DNA of 64,000 bases from Leptospira jelokensis (GTDB lineage: Bacteria; Spirochaetota; Leptospiria; Leptospirales; Leptospiraceae). Shown piece after piece: positions 10,001-17,135 of this stretch. A model generated the notes under the pieces. It saw only the letters and a program-made list of their open reading frames with translations. It did not search any database and was not told where the DNA came from. Position 1 is the first letter of the stretch. The number at the start of each line of letters is the position of its first letter. The DNA lies in NCBI RefSeq assembly GCF_004769635.1, contig NZ_RQGH01000033.1, forward strand, positions 1-64,000, written 5' to 3'. Position numbers and translations under genes: made by a program.

Positions 10001-10039
10001 GGCGATTCCTAAACTACCCTTCAGGATTGGATTCATCAC
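7001..10039 (-). CDS. AsmA/YdbH-like envelope protein
   Basis: A 1,012-residue protein with one N-terminal membrane helix (about residues 17-45, FRGLFVLVLLYKLVF) followed by a long beta-rich periplasmic region, the layout of the AsmA/TamB/YdbH repeating beta-groove proteins that bridge the two membranes and carry phospholipid. AsmA-like features include the early strand pattern GIEIQNLRVTPGG with SPLLTAKEVRLRYNFP, and many repeats of the form LDLxxxxxxL. A C-terminal section (GKLKADLNIKVRDLSEPI) is also typical. A proline/glutamate-rich linker lies near residues 133-150. The adjoining YdbL-like lipoprotein supports a YdbH-type role. No ynbE-like small lipoprotein was found next to them. A cytoplasmic STAS gene lies 18 bases upstream. 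Confidence 0.5.
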   Translation of the reverse strand: MMNPILKGSLGIAKTKTFRGLFVLVLLYKLVFNQFTANWLLPKLVSHFTMAKLEGEFTCFSLFFGIEIQNLRVTPGGPFSESPLLTAKEVRLRYNFPFLTFGKIRISDISLTEANLRMEEKAGEWNLAYLLKPKAEAEEEPKIEEPKEPITEISTYLPLQLSAYLNLKGISLQYIRETGNLRYFSLQNLDFQTKLVTNRFTSIPLGIEALDQLDEVLVHLNSERPLLIELDSNGVKWKESFPMSLRLEWDRTENPELFLFATDMGKDEINLDVRGKAVQTGLRLLTDIHFDAKEDVLKVQQFDLRVVGQTWIQLFGSISNLSKETPDVNLDVVRSQIQLGALQNTLQQLKGILPELKVSGDLSLEGTGIHGNWNESSANVKIKANQVYARVGTTKPHSVETANLDLTATLNLANQKEKTAEFPLPFLKSFRITPSQLVYNQTSIFLSGEYAKESGVNLSLSLDKLQLGEYAKGVNGKLKLNLTVLGETFQNLFLQSKINIDGFRYQIDRSRSPASNLGLDLETSLIFDKPFGLKEIQISNLFLDQKTITGNKALDLQVKGNVQLGQTMFVSLSALDLKLTTPNLLVVLPLVLKEKISPIQNLLGVQPKIKLNARYVQEPNAKQISANINADLPGLEMRDLKLTTDLSISGANANEILIKQLKLMAFNGVLQSSLSGKLNKLEKQKPPLGPYFGNLDLNVLIHSQSKQYLAKGISVHGDLGLNLKIKDYDINGEFFTKLPALAYNNQKCPGENCKAYLIEEINSKIPIQHNLAFQPEESLIIGDKSIFIKNYGRMNTPNVTIGKVIGTHPNIPNLPFEYVKKQNDSPGFSAFIEYKENFANIESLKSYSMDGIILGKNLVLNLGNLDPKSMEFRGNLLIRDIDLKQLMAPKVRDKIDDGKLKADLNIKVRDLSEPIANLDLFFSIFQIGRDFGKSALNVISAQNFLIDRITDSYPISKIDVSLSKGLVYADVYFDRSLLSLIMNLEDGKISQQRMPLANFLKRAQNEIQTYQE

Positions 10040-10057
10040 AAGAATCGCCTCTAGCGA

Positions 10058-10399
10058 CTAGTATTCGAAGGAGTCTTCAGCCTCTTCCAAAGTTTTGTAT
10101 ATCTCAAACACGCTGGAAAGTTTTGTAATTTCCATTAGGTTTTCGATATCGGAGTTTAAGTTCGCAAATACAAGACGACCGTTCAGCCCATCAATGTGTT
10201 TATAGATATTGAGAAATGTTCCAAGACCTGCGGAATTGATGAATGGAACCTTTTTCAAATCGATAATGAATTTAGGGACTTGGCCTTTCTTGATGTACTG
10301 TTCTATCTTTTCAGACAACTCGAACTCATTTCCAGCTTTGATGGCACCTTCAATTTTAATGATGTGCACGTCGTTTTTACTAGTAACTTTGATTTTCAT
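10058..10399 (-). CDS. STAS-domain protein (anti-anti-sigma type)
   Basis: 113 residues covering a complete STAS domain. The segment IIDLKKVPFINSAGLGTFL contains the SAGLG loop whose serine is phosphorylated in SpoIIAA-like anti-sigma antagonists; the following helices (YKHIDGLNGRLVFAN, ITKLSSVFEIYKTLEEA) fit the fold. Such proteins bind HPK-like anti-sigma kinases to free a sigma factor, or act in local signalling. No matching kinase or phosphatase is in the window. It sits 63 bases after a sigma-like regulator and 18 bases before the AsmA-like gene, so it may be co-transcribed with both. Confidence 0.5.
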   Translation of the reverse strand: MKIKVTSKNDVHIIKIEGAIKAGNEFELSEKIEQYIKKGQVPKFIIDLKKVPFINSAGLGTFLNIYKHIDGLNGRLVFANLNSDIENLMEITKLSSVFEIYKTLEEAEDSFEY

Positions 10400-10462
10400 A
10401 ACCCTTCGGAAGATGGTGTTGCCAATACGATCTGTCGAATTTTACGAATGTAAAGCAAATTT

Positions 10463-11323
10463 TTATGCGGAGTGCAATAAATCTTTGCCGACTTTCCTAA
10501 GTTCATGTTTTCCTTGTGACAAAAGATTGCGAACTGCCTTCCTTGTGATGCCCAATGCTTTTGCGATTTCACGTTCGGAAAAAAAACTGCGATCAAGGGC
10601 CCTCGACCTTCGTAACATCCAGATTTTTTTCTGTTTTCCATACCAAGACCTGCGATTCGCATCTGTGCACTCGTATAATTTTCTGGTGTAACGTGTGATC
10701 ATCACTGTGAGGCGTTGGATCATTTCTCTTTGTTCGTTCCGTCTCTCCTCCCATTCACGAAAAAAACAATCTGTATCCAAATGGTTCTCTCGCAATTTCC
10801 AGAGTAAGTATTGCCTGGTATTCTGTTTCATGGGAAGGTCAAATTGTAAGGAAAGCACCAAGGCAGTGAGGGCGGGAAGGGTTTCTAATTTCTCTTTGAG
10901 AAGTCCTAATTTTTCCTCGTACGGATCTTCTTCGTTTGCCGGAACTTCATAATTCCAAAGTTGCAAATACAATTCCCCTGATTCGGGAATTTCTGATTTA
11001 CGAAATCGATTTCGGTATTGGTTGAAAACATAGGTAACAAAAAATCCAAGCACATGTGTGAGTTGGTATTTCAAGCTGAGAATCCACATTTTGGAGAAAA
11101 CTTCCAAAATCGTTACCACCATTTCGGAACTCTCATCTTCTGAAATATTCCTTTTTTTGGCCAAACGATCCACCATCCAAATTGGTAAATGTTCTTTCAC
11201 TGTTCCAAGTTCTTGGGTGATCCTTGCTTGGCTGATCATGGGAAGAATGTTTTCATCTAATATCTTTGGTAACATAGGGAAAGTTTTTACCAAATCGAAA
11301 ATGGAATGAAAACCTTTATTCAA
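10463..11323 (-). CDS. Sigma-70-like regulator with a region 4 helix-turn-helix
   Basis: 286 residues. The C-terminal part, FFSEREIAKALGITRKAVRNLLSQGKHELRK, is a clear sigma region 4-type helix-turn-helix (recognition helix TRKAVRNLLSQ). The middle contains helices that could be a degenerate region 2 (MWILSLKYQLTHVLGFFVTYVFNQYRNRFRK), but no standard -10 recognition motif is obvious. The likely role is an alternative sigma factor or a DNA-binding relative. The longest frame starts at a TTG (11323) without a good ribosome-binding site; an ATG at 11275 is possible. The STAS gene downstream suggests a partner-switch link, which is inference. Confidence 0.5.
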   Translation of the reverse strand: MNKGFHSIFDLVKTFPMLPKILDENILPMISQARITQELGTVKEHLPIWMVDRLAKKRNISEDESSEMVVTILEVFSKMWILSLKYQLTHVLGFFVTYVFNQYRNRFRKSEIPESGELYLQLWNYEVPANEEDPYEEKLGLLKEKLETLPALTALVLSLQFDLPMKQNTRQYLLWKLRENHLDTDCFFREWEERRNEQREMIQRLTVMITRYTRKLYECTDANRRSWYGKQKKIWMLRRSRALDRSFFSEREIAKALGITRKAVRNLLSQGKHELRKVGKDLLHSA

Positions 11324-11370
11324 TTCTTAACAAACGTTAGAATCTAGTAGAATGAAATTTAAATGTTCAA

Positions 11371-12744
11371 TTATGAACTTTTTATTTTAAATTTTTGGTA
11401 GAATAATAGCGAAATCGTAAAGAAAACATGGATCAAATTAAAGAATGCAAATGGTAAAAAACCAAGAACAGAAACACCTAACGAAGAAGCCATAAAGGCA
11501 CCACAACTATTCCATGGGATCAAAGGAGATGTGATGGTTCCTGAGTCTTCCAATGCACGTGAAATGTCCTTTTCTGGGATCAATTTTTCTTCAGCAAGTG
11601 TACGAAATGCACGAGCAGGAATGACTAAAGAAAGGTATTGATCAGCTGTTACCAAATTGAGTAAAAAAGAAGTACCCATGGTAGACAAAAGGATATCAAA
11701 TTTGTCTTTTGCCCAGGTTTTGATCCGCAAAAGGATTTCATTTAGGTAACCAAATCCTTCCACAACAGCGCCAAACCAAACAGCCGTTACAATTAAAAAT
11801 TCGGTAGGCAAAATGGAAGAAATCCCTCCTCCACTTAAGAATTGGTCCCAGGTTTCGACTCCTGTCTGTGATTGGTAACCAAATACCAAAGAATTCCAGA
11901 CACCTAATGAAAGGGAATTATCTAAAAATGGGAAAACAAGTGCAGAAACAATTCCTAGAAAAAAAGAAATGCGAACAGGCAATTGGAAAAAAGAAGACCC
12001 AAATACAATGAAAACTGGGATCAATTTCCAAAGTACAATTTCCTTCTGTAATAAGAGTGACAATTGATTTTCATTCGGTAACAATTCTTTTCCTTCAGGA
12101 TCCCAAACACAGAGATTTAAGAGGTAAAAACAAAACACAGCCAATCCAAAACTAATACAAGTAGTCTTTAACATATGGCGGATGTGTTTCCAAATGGGGA
12201 CATGGGTCAAACTGGAAGCTAGGTTTGTTGTATCAGAAAGGGGAGAGAGTTTATCTCCAAAATAACAACCACTCACGATCGCACCCGCAGACATCATATC
12301 AGAAAATCCCAGTACTTGGGATACACCCATAAGGGCGACACCTAACGTACCTGCGGTGGTCCAAGAGGAACCGGAAACCATGGCTGCAATGGCGGATACA
12401 AGTGCAAGAGAAGGCAAAAAAAACTTTGGTTGGATGAGATTTGTTCCGATTTGCATCATCGTAAACAAAACCCCTGAATAGGCCCAAGAAGCAATTAGGA
12501 TGCCTACAAAAAATAGAATCTCCATAGCAGGGAAAACAGAGAGTAAGTTTTTACGAAAGGCAGATTGTAAAAATTTAAAATTTCGATGATACCTTTGCAA
12601 GTAGGATAAAATGCCCGCAAAACACAATGCAAACGGATGAGGGTAAGGAATTACAAAAACGAATCGAAAGAGTAAAATAAAAAGAACTAAATAAAGGATA
12701 GGTGTGAGAGAAAAAAATATGTTTTTTTTCTCTCCTTCCATCAT
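11371..12744 (-). CDS. nhaC: NhaC-type Na+/H+ antiporter
   Basis: 457 residues with about eleven predicted membrane segments. The segment AGAIVSGCYFGDKLSPLSDTTNL is characteristic of the NhaC family, as are GTSFLLNLVTADQYLSLVIP and the closing TSPLIPWNSCGAFMASSLGV. The family exchanges Na+ for H+ across the inner membrane. Its ATG directly abuts the stop of the Nramp-like gene upstream with no spacer, so the two form an operon. The substrate could be a related organic ion, since some NhaC relatives carry malate/lactate. Confidence 0.5.
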   Translation of the reverse strand: MMEGEKKNIFFSLTPILYLVLFILLFRFVFVIPYPHPFALCFAGILSYLQRYHRNFKFLQSAFRKNLLSVFPAMEILFFVGILIASWAYSGVLFTMMQIGTNLIQPKFFLPSLALVSAIAAMVSGSSWTTAGTLGVALMGVSQVLGFSDMMSAGAIVSGCYFGDKLSPLSDTTNLASSLTHVPIWKHIRHMLKTTCISFGLAVFCFYLLNLCVWDPEGKELLPNENQLSLLLQKEIVLWKLIPVFIVFGSSFFQLPVRISFFLGIVSALVFPFLDNSLSLGVWNSLVFGYQSQTGVETWDQFLSGGGISSILPTEFLIVTAVWFGAVVEGFGYLNEILLRIKTWAKDKFDILLSTMGTSFLLNLVTADQYLSLVIPARAFRTLAEEKLIPEKDISRALEDSGTITSPLIPWNSCGAFMASSLGVSVLGFLPFAFFNLIHVFFTISLLFYQKFKIKSS

Positions 12745-13992
12745 TTACAAAAAGGTGATGTTGATATAATAAACGGAAAATCCAAACAAAAAGAGGATTC
12801 CAAACCAAGACAATAAGTTCATCCAAGGTTTTGGCCTTTCTTCTTTAGGGATCTCTTTTCCAAATAAAATCAAATGGTGGATCAATGCTAAAATAGGTGC
12901 ATTGAGAAAAGATACAGTCGTTGCAAAGTCCACCAAACGTTTCATATTTGTTTGGAAGAATAAGAGAAGTAAAATGGAACCTAAACCTACAACCAAAATC
13001 CAATACCAATATAATTTTTCTGAAGAAATTTGATTGAACTTCGCGAACAATCGACGACTTGCATTGGAAACAACTCTTGGATAAGCATCAAAACAAGTTA
13101 AGGTTGTGGAAAACATGGTAAAAAAAGCAGCAACCAAAATGATGGGGTACGACCAGGAACCAATAGCAGTCGTGTATAAATTAACCAGTTGGGAAGCAAA
13201 TCCAACCGCTTGTGGTGAAAATTCCATACCAGTATTGTACATCATATTTGAACCTAATGCCAAAAAACATACGGCAAGCAGAGTGGTCCCAATATAACCT
13301 ATGTTAAAATCAAGAAGTGCATACTTCATTGGAGGTAATTTCCCATCCGGAGTTTTTTTCGCCAAGGTCCAATCAGATTGCCATACTGCTGCTTCAATTG
13401 GGATCGGCATCCAACCCATAAGAGCAATGAGAAACGCGACATCCCCTAAATCCGAAATCGAAAACATTTTCCCTTCTGTTTGTAATTTCGGAATTTCAGC
13501 ATAAAACGAGAGTAACATTGCAAGTATTGTAGCAACCGTTAACAAAACGACGATCCATTTCATAAGACCGTCTAAAGCCTTGAATTTACCAATCGCTAAT
13601 AATAAAAAACAGAATAATAAGATAATGGAACAAAGTAACCAAGGTTCCATCGTGATTCCAAGTAAATTGGAAAACAAACCGGATGTGACAAGTGTCACAG
13701 TTGCGACAATGATACACATTGTTCCAACTGAGATACAAAAGAAAATCCAAAGTGGCAGTCTACCTAAGGATTCATATCCATCTAACAATGATTTCCCTGT
13801 AACAATTGTATACTTTGTTCCAACAACAAAAAATGGATACTTGATTAAGTTCGCAAATAAAACAACGGCAAGTAAACCATATCCATACACGGCACCAGCA
13901 CGTGTGGATTGAACCAAATGGGAAACACCAACAGCAGCTCCTGCGTACAAAAGACCTGGGCCAAGGTAAGCCAGAAAGGGAAATCGTTTCAT
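12745..13992 (-). CDS. Divergent Nramp-family-like transporter
   Basis: About 415 residues and eleven membrane helices with the overall Nramp pattern: the first helix GPGLLYAGAAVGVSHLVQS, the sixth GWMPIPIEAAVWQSDW, and the following charged loop. In true Nramp metal importers helix 1 carries DPGN and helix 6 carries MPH, which bind the metal. Here these are GVSH-type residues and MPIPIEA, so binding of Mn2+ or Fe2+ in the usual way looks unlikely. The ATG at 13992 is used; a TTG three codons upstream is possible. It is the first gene of a two-gene unit with NhaC. Substrate unknown. Confidence 0.5.
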   Translation of the reverse strand: MKRFPFLAYLGPGLLYAGAAVGVSHLVQSTRAGAVYGYGLLAVVLFANLIKYPFFVVGTKYTIVTGKSLLDGYESLGRLPLWIFFCISVGTMCIIVATVTLVTSGLFSNLLGITMEPWLLCSIILLFCFLLLAIGKFKALDGLMKWIVVLLTVATILAMLLSFYAEIPKLQTEGKMFSISDLGDVAFLIALMGWMPIPIEAAVWQSDWTLAKKTPDGKLPPMKYALLDFNIGYIGTTLLAVCFLALGSNMMYNTGMEFSPQAVGFASQLVNLYTTAIGSWSYPIILVAAFFTMFSTTLTCFDAYPRVVSNASRRLFAKFNQISSEKLYWYWILVVGLGSILLLLFFQTNMKRLVDFATTVSFLNAPILALIHHLILFGKEIPKEERPKPWMNLLSWFGILFLFGFSVYYINITFL

Positions 13993-14030
13993 TTTGGACA
14001 AAATGACGAAGGGAGAAAGTTTTTGCTACT

Positions 14031-15998
14031 CTAATCGAGTTTCGTTGGATTCAAATAATGGTAGAGGACTTGGTTTAAGGCCAAAATATCAATCGGTTTG
14101 GTCAAAAAATGATCCATTCCCACATCAAAACATTTTTTTCGTTCTTCATAGAGGGCACCAGCTGTTAGGGCGACAATTGGAGTTTGTTGATTCAGTTTTT
14201 GCTTTCGGATTTCAATCGAAGCTTCGAGACCGTCCATCTCTGGCATTTGTACATCCATAAAAATCAAATTTGGTTGGGATTCATTTGCCATTTTGGCCGC
14301 ATCAAGTCCATTTTCCGCTTCTAATACATTGGCATTCGGGATGTATTTTAGGATCATCCGTTTCAAAAGGTCGCGGTTCATGGCGTTGTCTTCTGCGATT
14401 AAAATTTTCGGTTTGATGTCGAACAATTTGGATTGGTTGATTTTTTCCCAAACTTCTTTTTGCAGGTTTTCCTTTTCACCATCCAAACCCTTTTCATTTT
14501 TTACTGTTAGGCAATCAATGGAGAATCGGAATTCCGTTCCTTTGCCTTCCTCAGAAATAAACTCAATTTCGCCTCCCATCAAATCAATTAATGATTTAGT
14601 GATCCGAAGGCCGAGGCCAGTCCCTCCGAACCTTCGAGTGGAATTGGATTCGCCTTGCCAAAATGATTGGAAAACCTTATTTTTATGTGTTTCAGGAATT
14701 CCGATCCCCGTATCACAAACGATAAACGTAAGTTTCGTTTTTTCATTTTCTGCTGGTTCGGAAGTGATTGACAATCGTACACTTCCCTCTTCTGTAAATT
14801 TGACAGCATTGCCAAGTAAGTTGATTAAAATTTGCCTAAGCCTCGTTGCATCAACGAGAATCCATTCAGGCAAATTTGGATTATCTTCAAACTCCAATTG
14901 GATTTTTTTTTCGTTTGCTTTCCACTTCAATACGCCGATCGAATCTTTTACAATGTGTTTTAAATTGGAAACTGTTTCATTTAAAACTAATTTTCCTGCT
15001 TCAATCTTCGAAATATCTAAAATATCATTGATGATACCAAGCAATCCATGTGCACTACTGATTGCATTTTTCACAAATTCTTTTTGGTCTTCATCTAAGT
15101 TAGTCGTCAAAAGTAATTCATTAAAGCCAATCACTCCATTCAGTGGAGTTCGGATTTCATGACTCATATTGGCAACAAAATCGGACTTGGCTTGGTTTGC
15201 ACGTTCTGCTTCTTTTTTTGCTTGGATCAAATGTAACTCAGCGTTTTTTCGATCCGTAATATTATTAAAATGTACTACAAAATATAGAGGTGCACCATTT
15301 CTGTCTTTTACGAGTGAGTTTGAAATTTCGATCCATAATATTTGATTTGTTTTCGAAATGTATCTTTTTTCATAAACCACATCCACGTCTTTCCCTCTTA
15401 ACGCAGTTTCACGGTATTGATGGAAAATGTTTTGGTCTTCCTTATACGCAAACTCTTTTGATGGCTTACCTACGAGTTCGCTTTCATCATAACCTAACAT
15501 TGATTGAAGTTTTTTATTGACTCGTAAAAATTTTCCATCCAAATCAAGTAGGCAAACTCCAATCCCTGCATTTTCAAAACTCATGCGGAATCTTTCTTCA
15601 CTCTCTGCCAATTCCTCTTGGATTCGATTTTCTTCAGTGATGTCTCGATTGATGGCAATGACACCAATGGTTGCCCCATCTTTGTCTTTTAAAAAACTGG
15701 CGGCCGATCTGATTTTTAATTTGGAACCATCCTTTTTAAATTGAAAGACTTCCCCTTGCCAAATCCCATTCGTTTGTAAGTCTGCTATACTTTTCGCGCG
15801 GTCCCCGTCGAGTATGATGGTTTTTAAAATGTCTTTTGTGGTTTTCCCAACCACCTCTTCCATTTTGTAACCGTAAATCCTTTCCGCCGCGAGGTTCCAA
15901 CTTGTGATCCGGAACTCTAAATCTGTCACAATCACGGCATCATAAAAGTATTGTAGGATGAGTGAGGAATAAGCCTCCTTGGGAATTTTATGGTCCAT
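14031..15998 (-). CDS. Hybrid histidine kinase: PAS-PAS-HisKA-HATPase-REC
   Basis: 655 residues with no membrane segment, so a soluble sensor. PAS domains lie at about 8-120 and 130-255. The HisKA box (FVANMSHEIRTPLNGVIGF) holds the phospho-accepting His near residue 279. The ATPase has its N box (INLLGNAVKFTEEG), G1 (DTGIGIP) and G2 (GGTGLGL). A C-terminal receiver has LIAEDN, the acceptor Asp in LIFMDVQMPEMDG, the Thr in ALTAG and Lys in TKPI. A phosphorelay protein or regulator must take the signal further; none is adjacent. The start codon at 15998 lacks an evident Shine-Dalgarno sequence. Domain calls are strong; the signal is unknown. Confidence 0.5.
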   Translation of the reverse strand: MDHKIPKEAYSSLILQYFYDAVIVTDLEFRITSWNLAAERIYGYKMEEVVGKTTKDILKTIILDGDRAKSIADLQTNGIWQGEVFQFKKDGSKLKIRSAASFLKDKDGATIGVIAINRDITEENRIQEELAESEERFRMSFENAGIGVCLLDLDGKFLRVNKKLQSMLGYDESELVGKPSKEFAYKEDQNIFHQYRETALRGKDVDVVYEKRYISKTNQILWIEISNSLVKDRNGAPLYFVVHFNNITDRKNAELHLIQAKKEAERANQAKSDFVANMSHEIRTPLNGVIGFNELLLTTNLDEDQKEFVKNAISSAHGLLGIINDILDISKIEAGKLVLNETVSNLKHIVKDSIGVLKWKANEKKIQLEFEDNPNLPEWILVDATRLRQILINLLGNAVKFTEEGSVRLSITSEPAENEKTKLTFIVCDTGIGIPETHKNKVFQSFWQGESNSTRRFGGTGLGLRITKSLIDLMGGEIEFISEEGKGTEFRFSIDCLTVKNEKGLDGEKENLQKEVWEKINQSKLFDIKPKILIAEDNAMNRDLLKRMILKYIPNANVLEAENGLDAAKMANESQPNLIFMDVQMPEMDGLEASIEIRKQKLNQQTPIVALTAGALYEERKKCFDVGMDHFLTKPIDILALNQVLYHYLNPTKLD

Positions 15999-16237
15999 CG
16001 TGGTATTAGATCGGAAATTTTGCTAAAATCATGCTGATGGTTTCTAAAAAATCAATCACATTTGGTTCAGAACCAATTCGCTCTATTGGTTCATTGGTCC
16101 TTCCTTGTCGCGGCACAAAGTTTTCACAAAACTCTACCAAAGCGCATACCTGTGCGAAAAGATCCTCCCTATGTAAATTTATAGGGCAAATGGTTAGATC
16201 GCTTTTGCCTTGCTTTTTTAAGAGTGATTTCGTTCAA
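15999..16237. other. Intergenic region between the kinase gene and the 5S repeat array
   Basis: About 240 bases without a convincing gene. It contains a small stem near 16200 (CCCTAT and ATAGGG arms) and presumably the promoter of the hybrid kinase, which I could not pin down. Short open frames here and through the array have no ribosome-binding sites and are ignored. Confidence 0.5.
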
Positions 16238-16399
16238 ACCCGGCAATCATGCCGGAAAGAAAAGAGTAAGGCAACTTGCTTTGTGTTTCCGGCAGCGACC
16301 GCACTTGCTGCGTCGCGGACATTAGCCGGACCAAACTACGCCCAAAAAATAAAAAAGGCGTTCACTTTCATGAACGCCCTCACAATCGATAATGACTAA
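16238..16399 (-). repeat. 5S-associated repeat unit A, copy 1 (degenerate, distal)
   Basis: About 160 bases. Read on the minus strand it begins AGTCATTATCGATTGTGAG and then forms a hairpin with perfect arms GGCGTTCA / TGAACGCC followed by a run of T, a terminator. It continues through a conserved stretch (GGGCGTAGTTTGGTCCGGC), a GCGAC/GTCGC stem, a hairpin that is broken in this copy, and a last stem CCGGCA/TGCCGG ending ATTGCCGGGTT. The other copies are at 16601-16760 and 25511-25670. This one has the most differences. Confidence 0.5.
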
Positions 16400-16600
16400 C
16401 AGAGGCAATGTCCTACTTCCACCCCCACTCGCTTCTCCGCTCCGCGGGCGAGTGTCCGAGCCTTGCTCCCTATGGGTCGCAAGTCTGTCATTTCGAGAAC
16501 AGTTGTTACTGTTTACTATTGGGTTCTCTCAATGGAATTTTATTTGTACACAAAAAAGCCAACCTTTCGGTTGGCTTTTTCTTTTGAGTTATAAGTGCTA
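16400..16600 (-). repeat. 5S-associated repeat unit B, copy 1
   Basis: About 200 bases, nearly identical to 16761-16961. Read on the minus strand it starts AGCACTTATAACTC, carries a strong terminator (16551-16581), then a 20-plus-base piece matching the antisense strand of 5S rRNA (from CCATTGAG to CAATAGTA), a GC-rich stem with arms CACTCGC/GCGAGTG, and ends in TAGGACATTGC, the 3' end of 5S rRNA. This copy ends in GCCTC instead of GCCGGGTT. Confidence 0.5.
16551..16581 (-). terminator. Terminator hairpin inside repeat B, copy 1
   Basis: Arms AAGCCAACC and GGTTGGCTT, 9 bp, around a TTTC loop (GAAA on the minus strand), with A and T runs on both sides, so it could stop transcription from either direction. 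Confidence 0.5.
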
Positions 16601-16760
16601 ACCCGGCAATCATGCCGGAAACAAAAGAGCAAGACACCTTGCTCTTTTGTTGAGGCAGCGACCGCTACCGCGAGTCGCGGACATTAGCCGGACCAAACTA
16701 CGCCCAAAAAACAAAAAAGGCGCTCACTTGCATGAACGCCCTCACAATCGATAATGACTA
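16601..16760 (-). repeat. 5S-associated repeat unit A, copy 2
   Basis: 160 bases in the same order of elements as copy 1. The first terminator stem has one mismatch (GGCGCTCA against TGAACGCC). The second hairpin at 16621-16650 is a perfect 13-bp stem (ACAAAAGAGCAAG paired with CTTGCTCTTTTGT, loop ACAC). The unit begins and ends with the same ATTGCCGGGTT junction motif as the 5S gene. Confidence 0.5.
16621..16650. terminator. Strong hairpin in repeat A, copy 2
   Basis: A 13-bp perfect stem with a 4-base loop; A and T runs form the outer part of the stem, giving a terminator-like structure on both strands. Compared with the copy at 25531-25560, one outer base pair differs as C-G against T-A, a compensating change. 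Confidence 0.5.
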
Positions 16761-16961
16761 ACCCGGCAATGTCCTACTTCCACCCCCACTCGCTTCTCCG
16801 CTCCGCGGGCGAGTGTCCGAGCCTTGCTCCCTATGGGTCGCAAGTCTGTCATTTCGCGAACAGTTGTTACTGTTTACTATTGGGTTCGCTCAATGGAATT
16901 TTATTTGTACACAAAAAAGCCAACCTTTCGGTTGGCTTTTTCTTTTGAGTTATAAGTGCTA
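16761..16961 (-). repeat. 5S-associated repeat unit B, copy 2 (next to the 5S gene)
   Basis: About 200 bases directly 3' of the 5S gene. Same content as copy 1, with an intact GCCGGGTT end. It includes terminator 16911-16941, an antisense 5S fragment at about 16880-16902, and the 3'-end motif of 5S at 16761-16778. It may therefore be a rearranged, non-functional 5S relic that carries the terminator of the real gene. Confidence 0.5.
16911..16941 (-). terminator. Terminator downstream of 5S rRNA copy 1
   Basis: Stem AAGCCAACC/GGTTGGCTT with a 4-base loop and T run, about 20 bases past the 3' end of the 5S gene. It is flanked by A and T runs and so is probably bidirectional. Confidence 0.5.
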
Positions 16962-17079
16962 ACCCGGCAATGTCCTACTCTCCCATTGAGCGAACCCAAT
17001 AGTACCATCGGCGATGAGAAGCTTGACTTCCGTGTTCGGAATGGGAACGGGTATGGCCTTCTCTCCATAATCACCAGGA
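16962..17079 (-). rRNA. rrf: 5S ribosomal RNA, copy 1
   Basis: On the minus strand about 118 bases match 5S rRNA: the conserved core CCATTCCGAACACGGAAGT, the CGCCGATGGTACTATTGGG segment and the GAGAGTAGGACATTGCC 3' part. The two ends pair (CCTGGTG with TGCCGGG) to form helix I. Exact ends are estimated from this helix. No 16S or 23S gene is adjacent, which fits the scattered rRNA genes of Leptospira. A terminator and the B-A-B-A repeat array follow. The copy at 25671-25788 appears identical over its full length. Confidence 0.5.
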
Positions 17080-17135
17080 GTAATTACCATTACTTCTAAG
17101 TGGACCGGATTTGCAAGTACAATTTAAAGAAAAAG

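Noticed and set aside
16031..16948. Three plus-strand ORFs in the 5S repeat region
   Set aside because: They are formed by repeat units A and B, including terminator hairpins; their similarity to each other reflects the DNA repeat, not protein.
16238..17079. CRISPR array
   Set aside because: Units are 160-200 bases, of two alternating kinds, with no short repeats and unique spacers.
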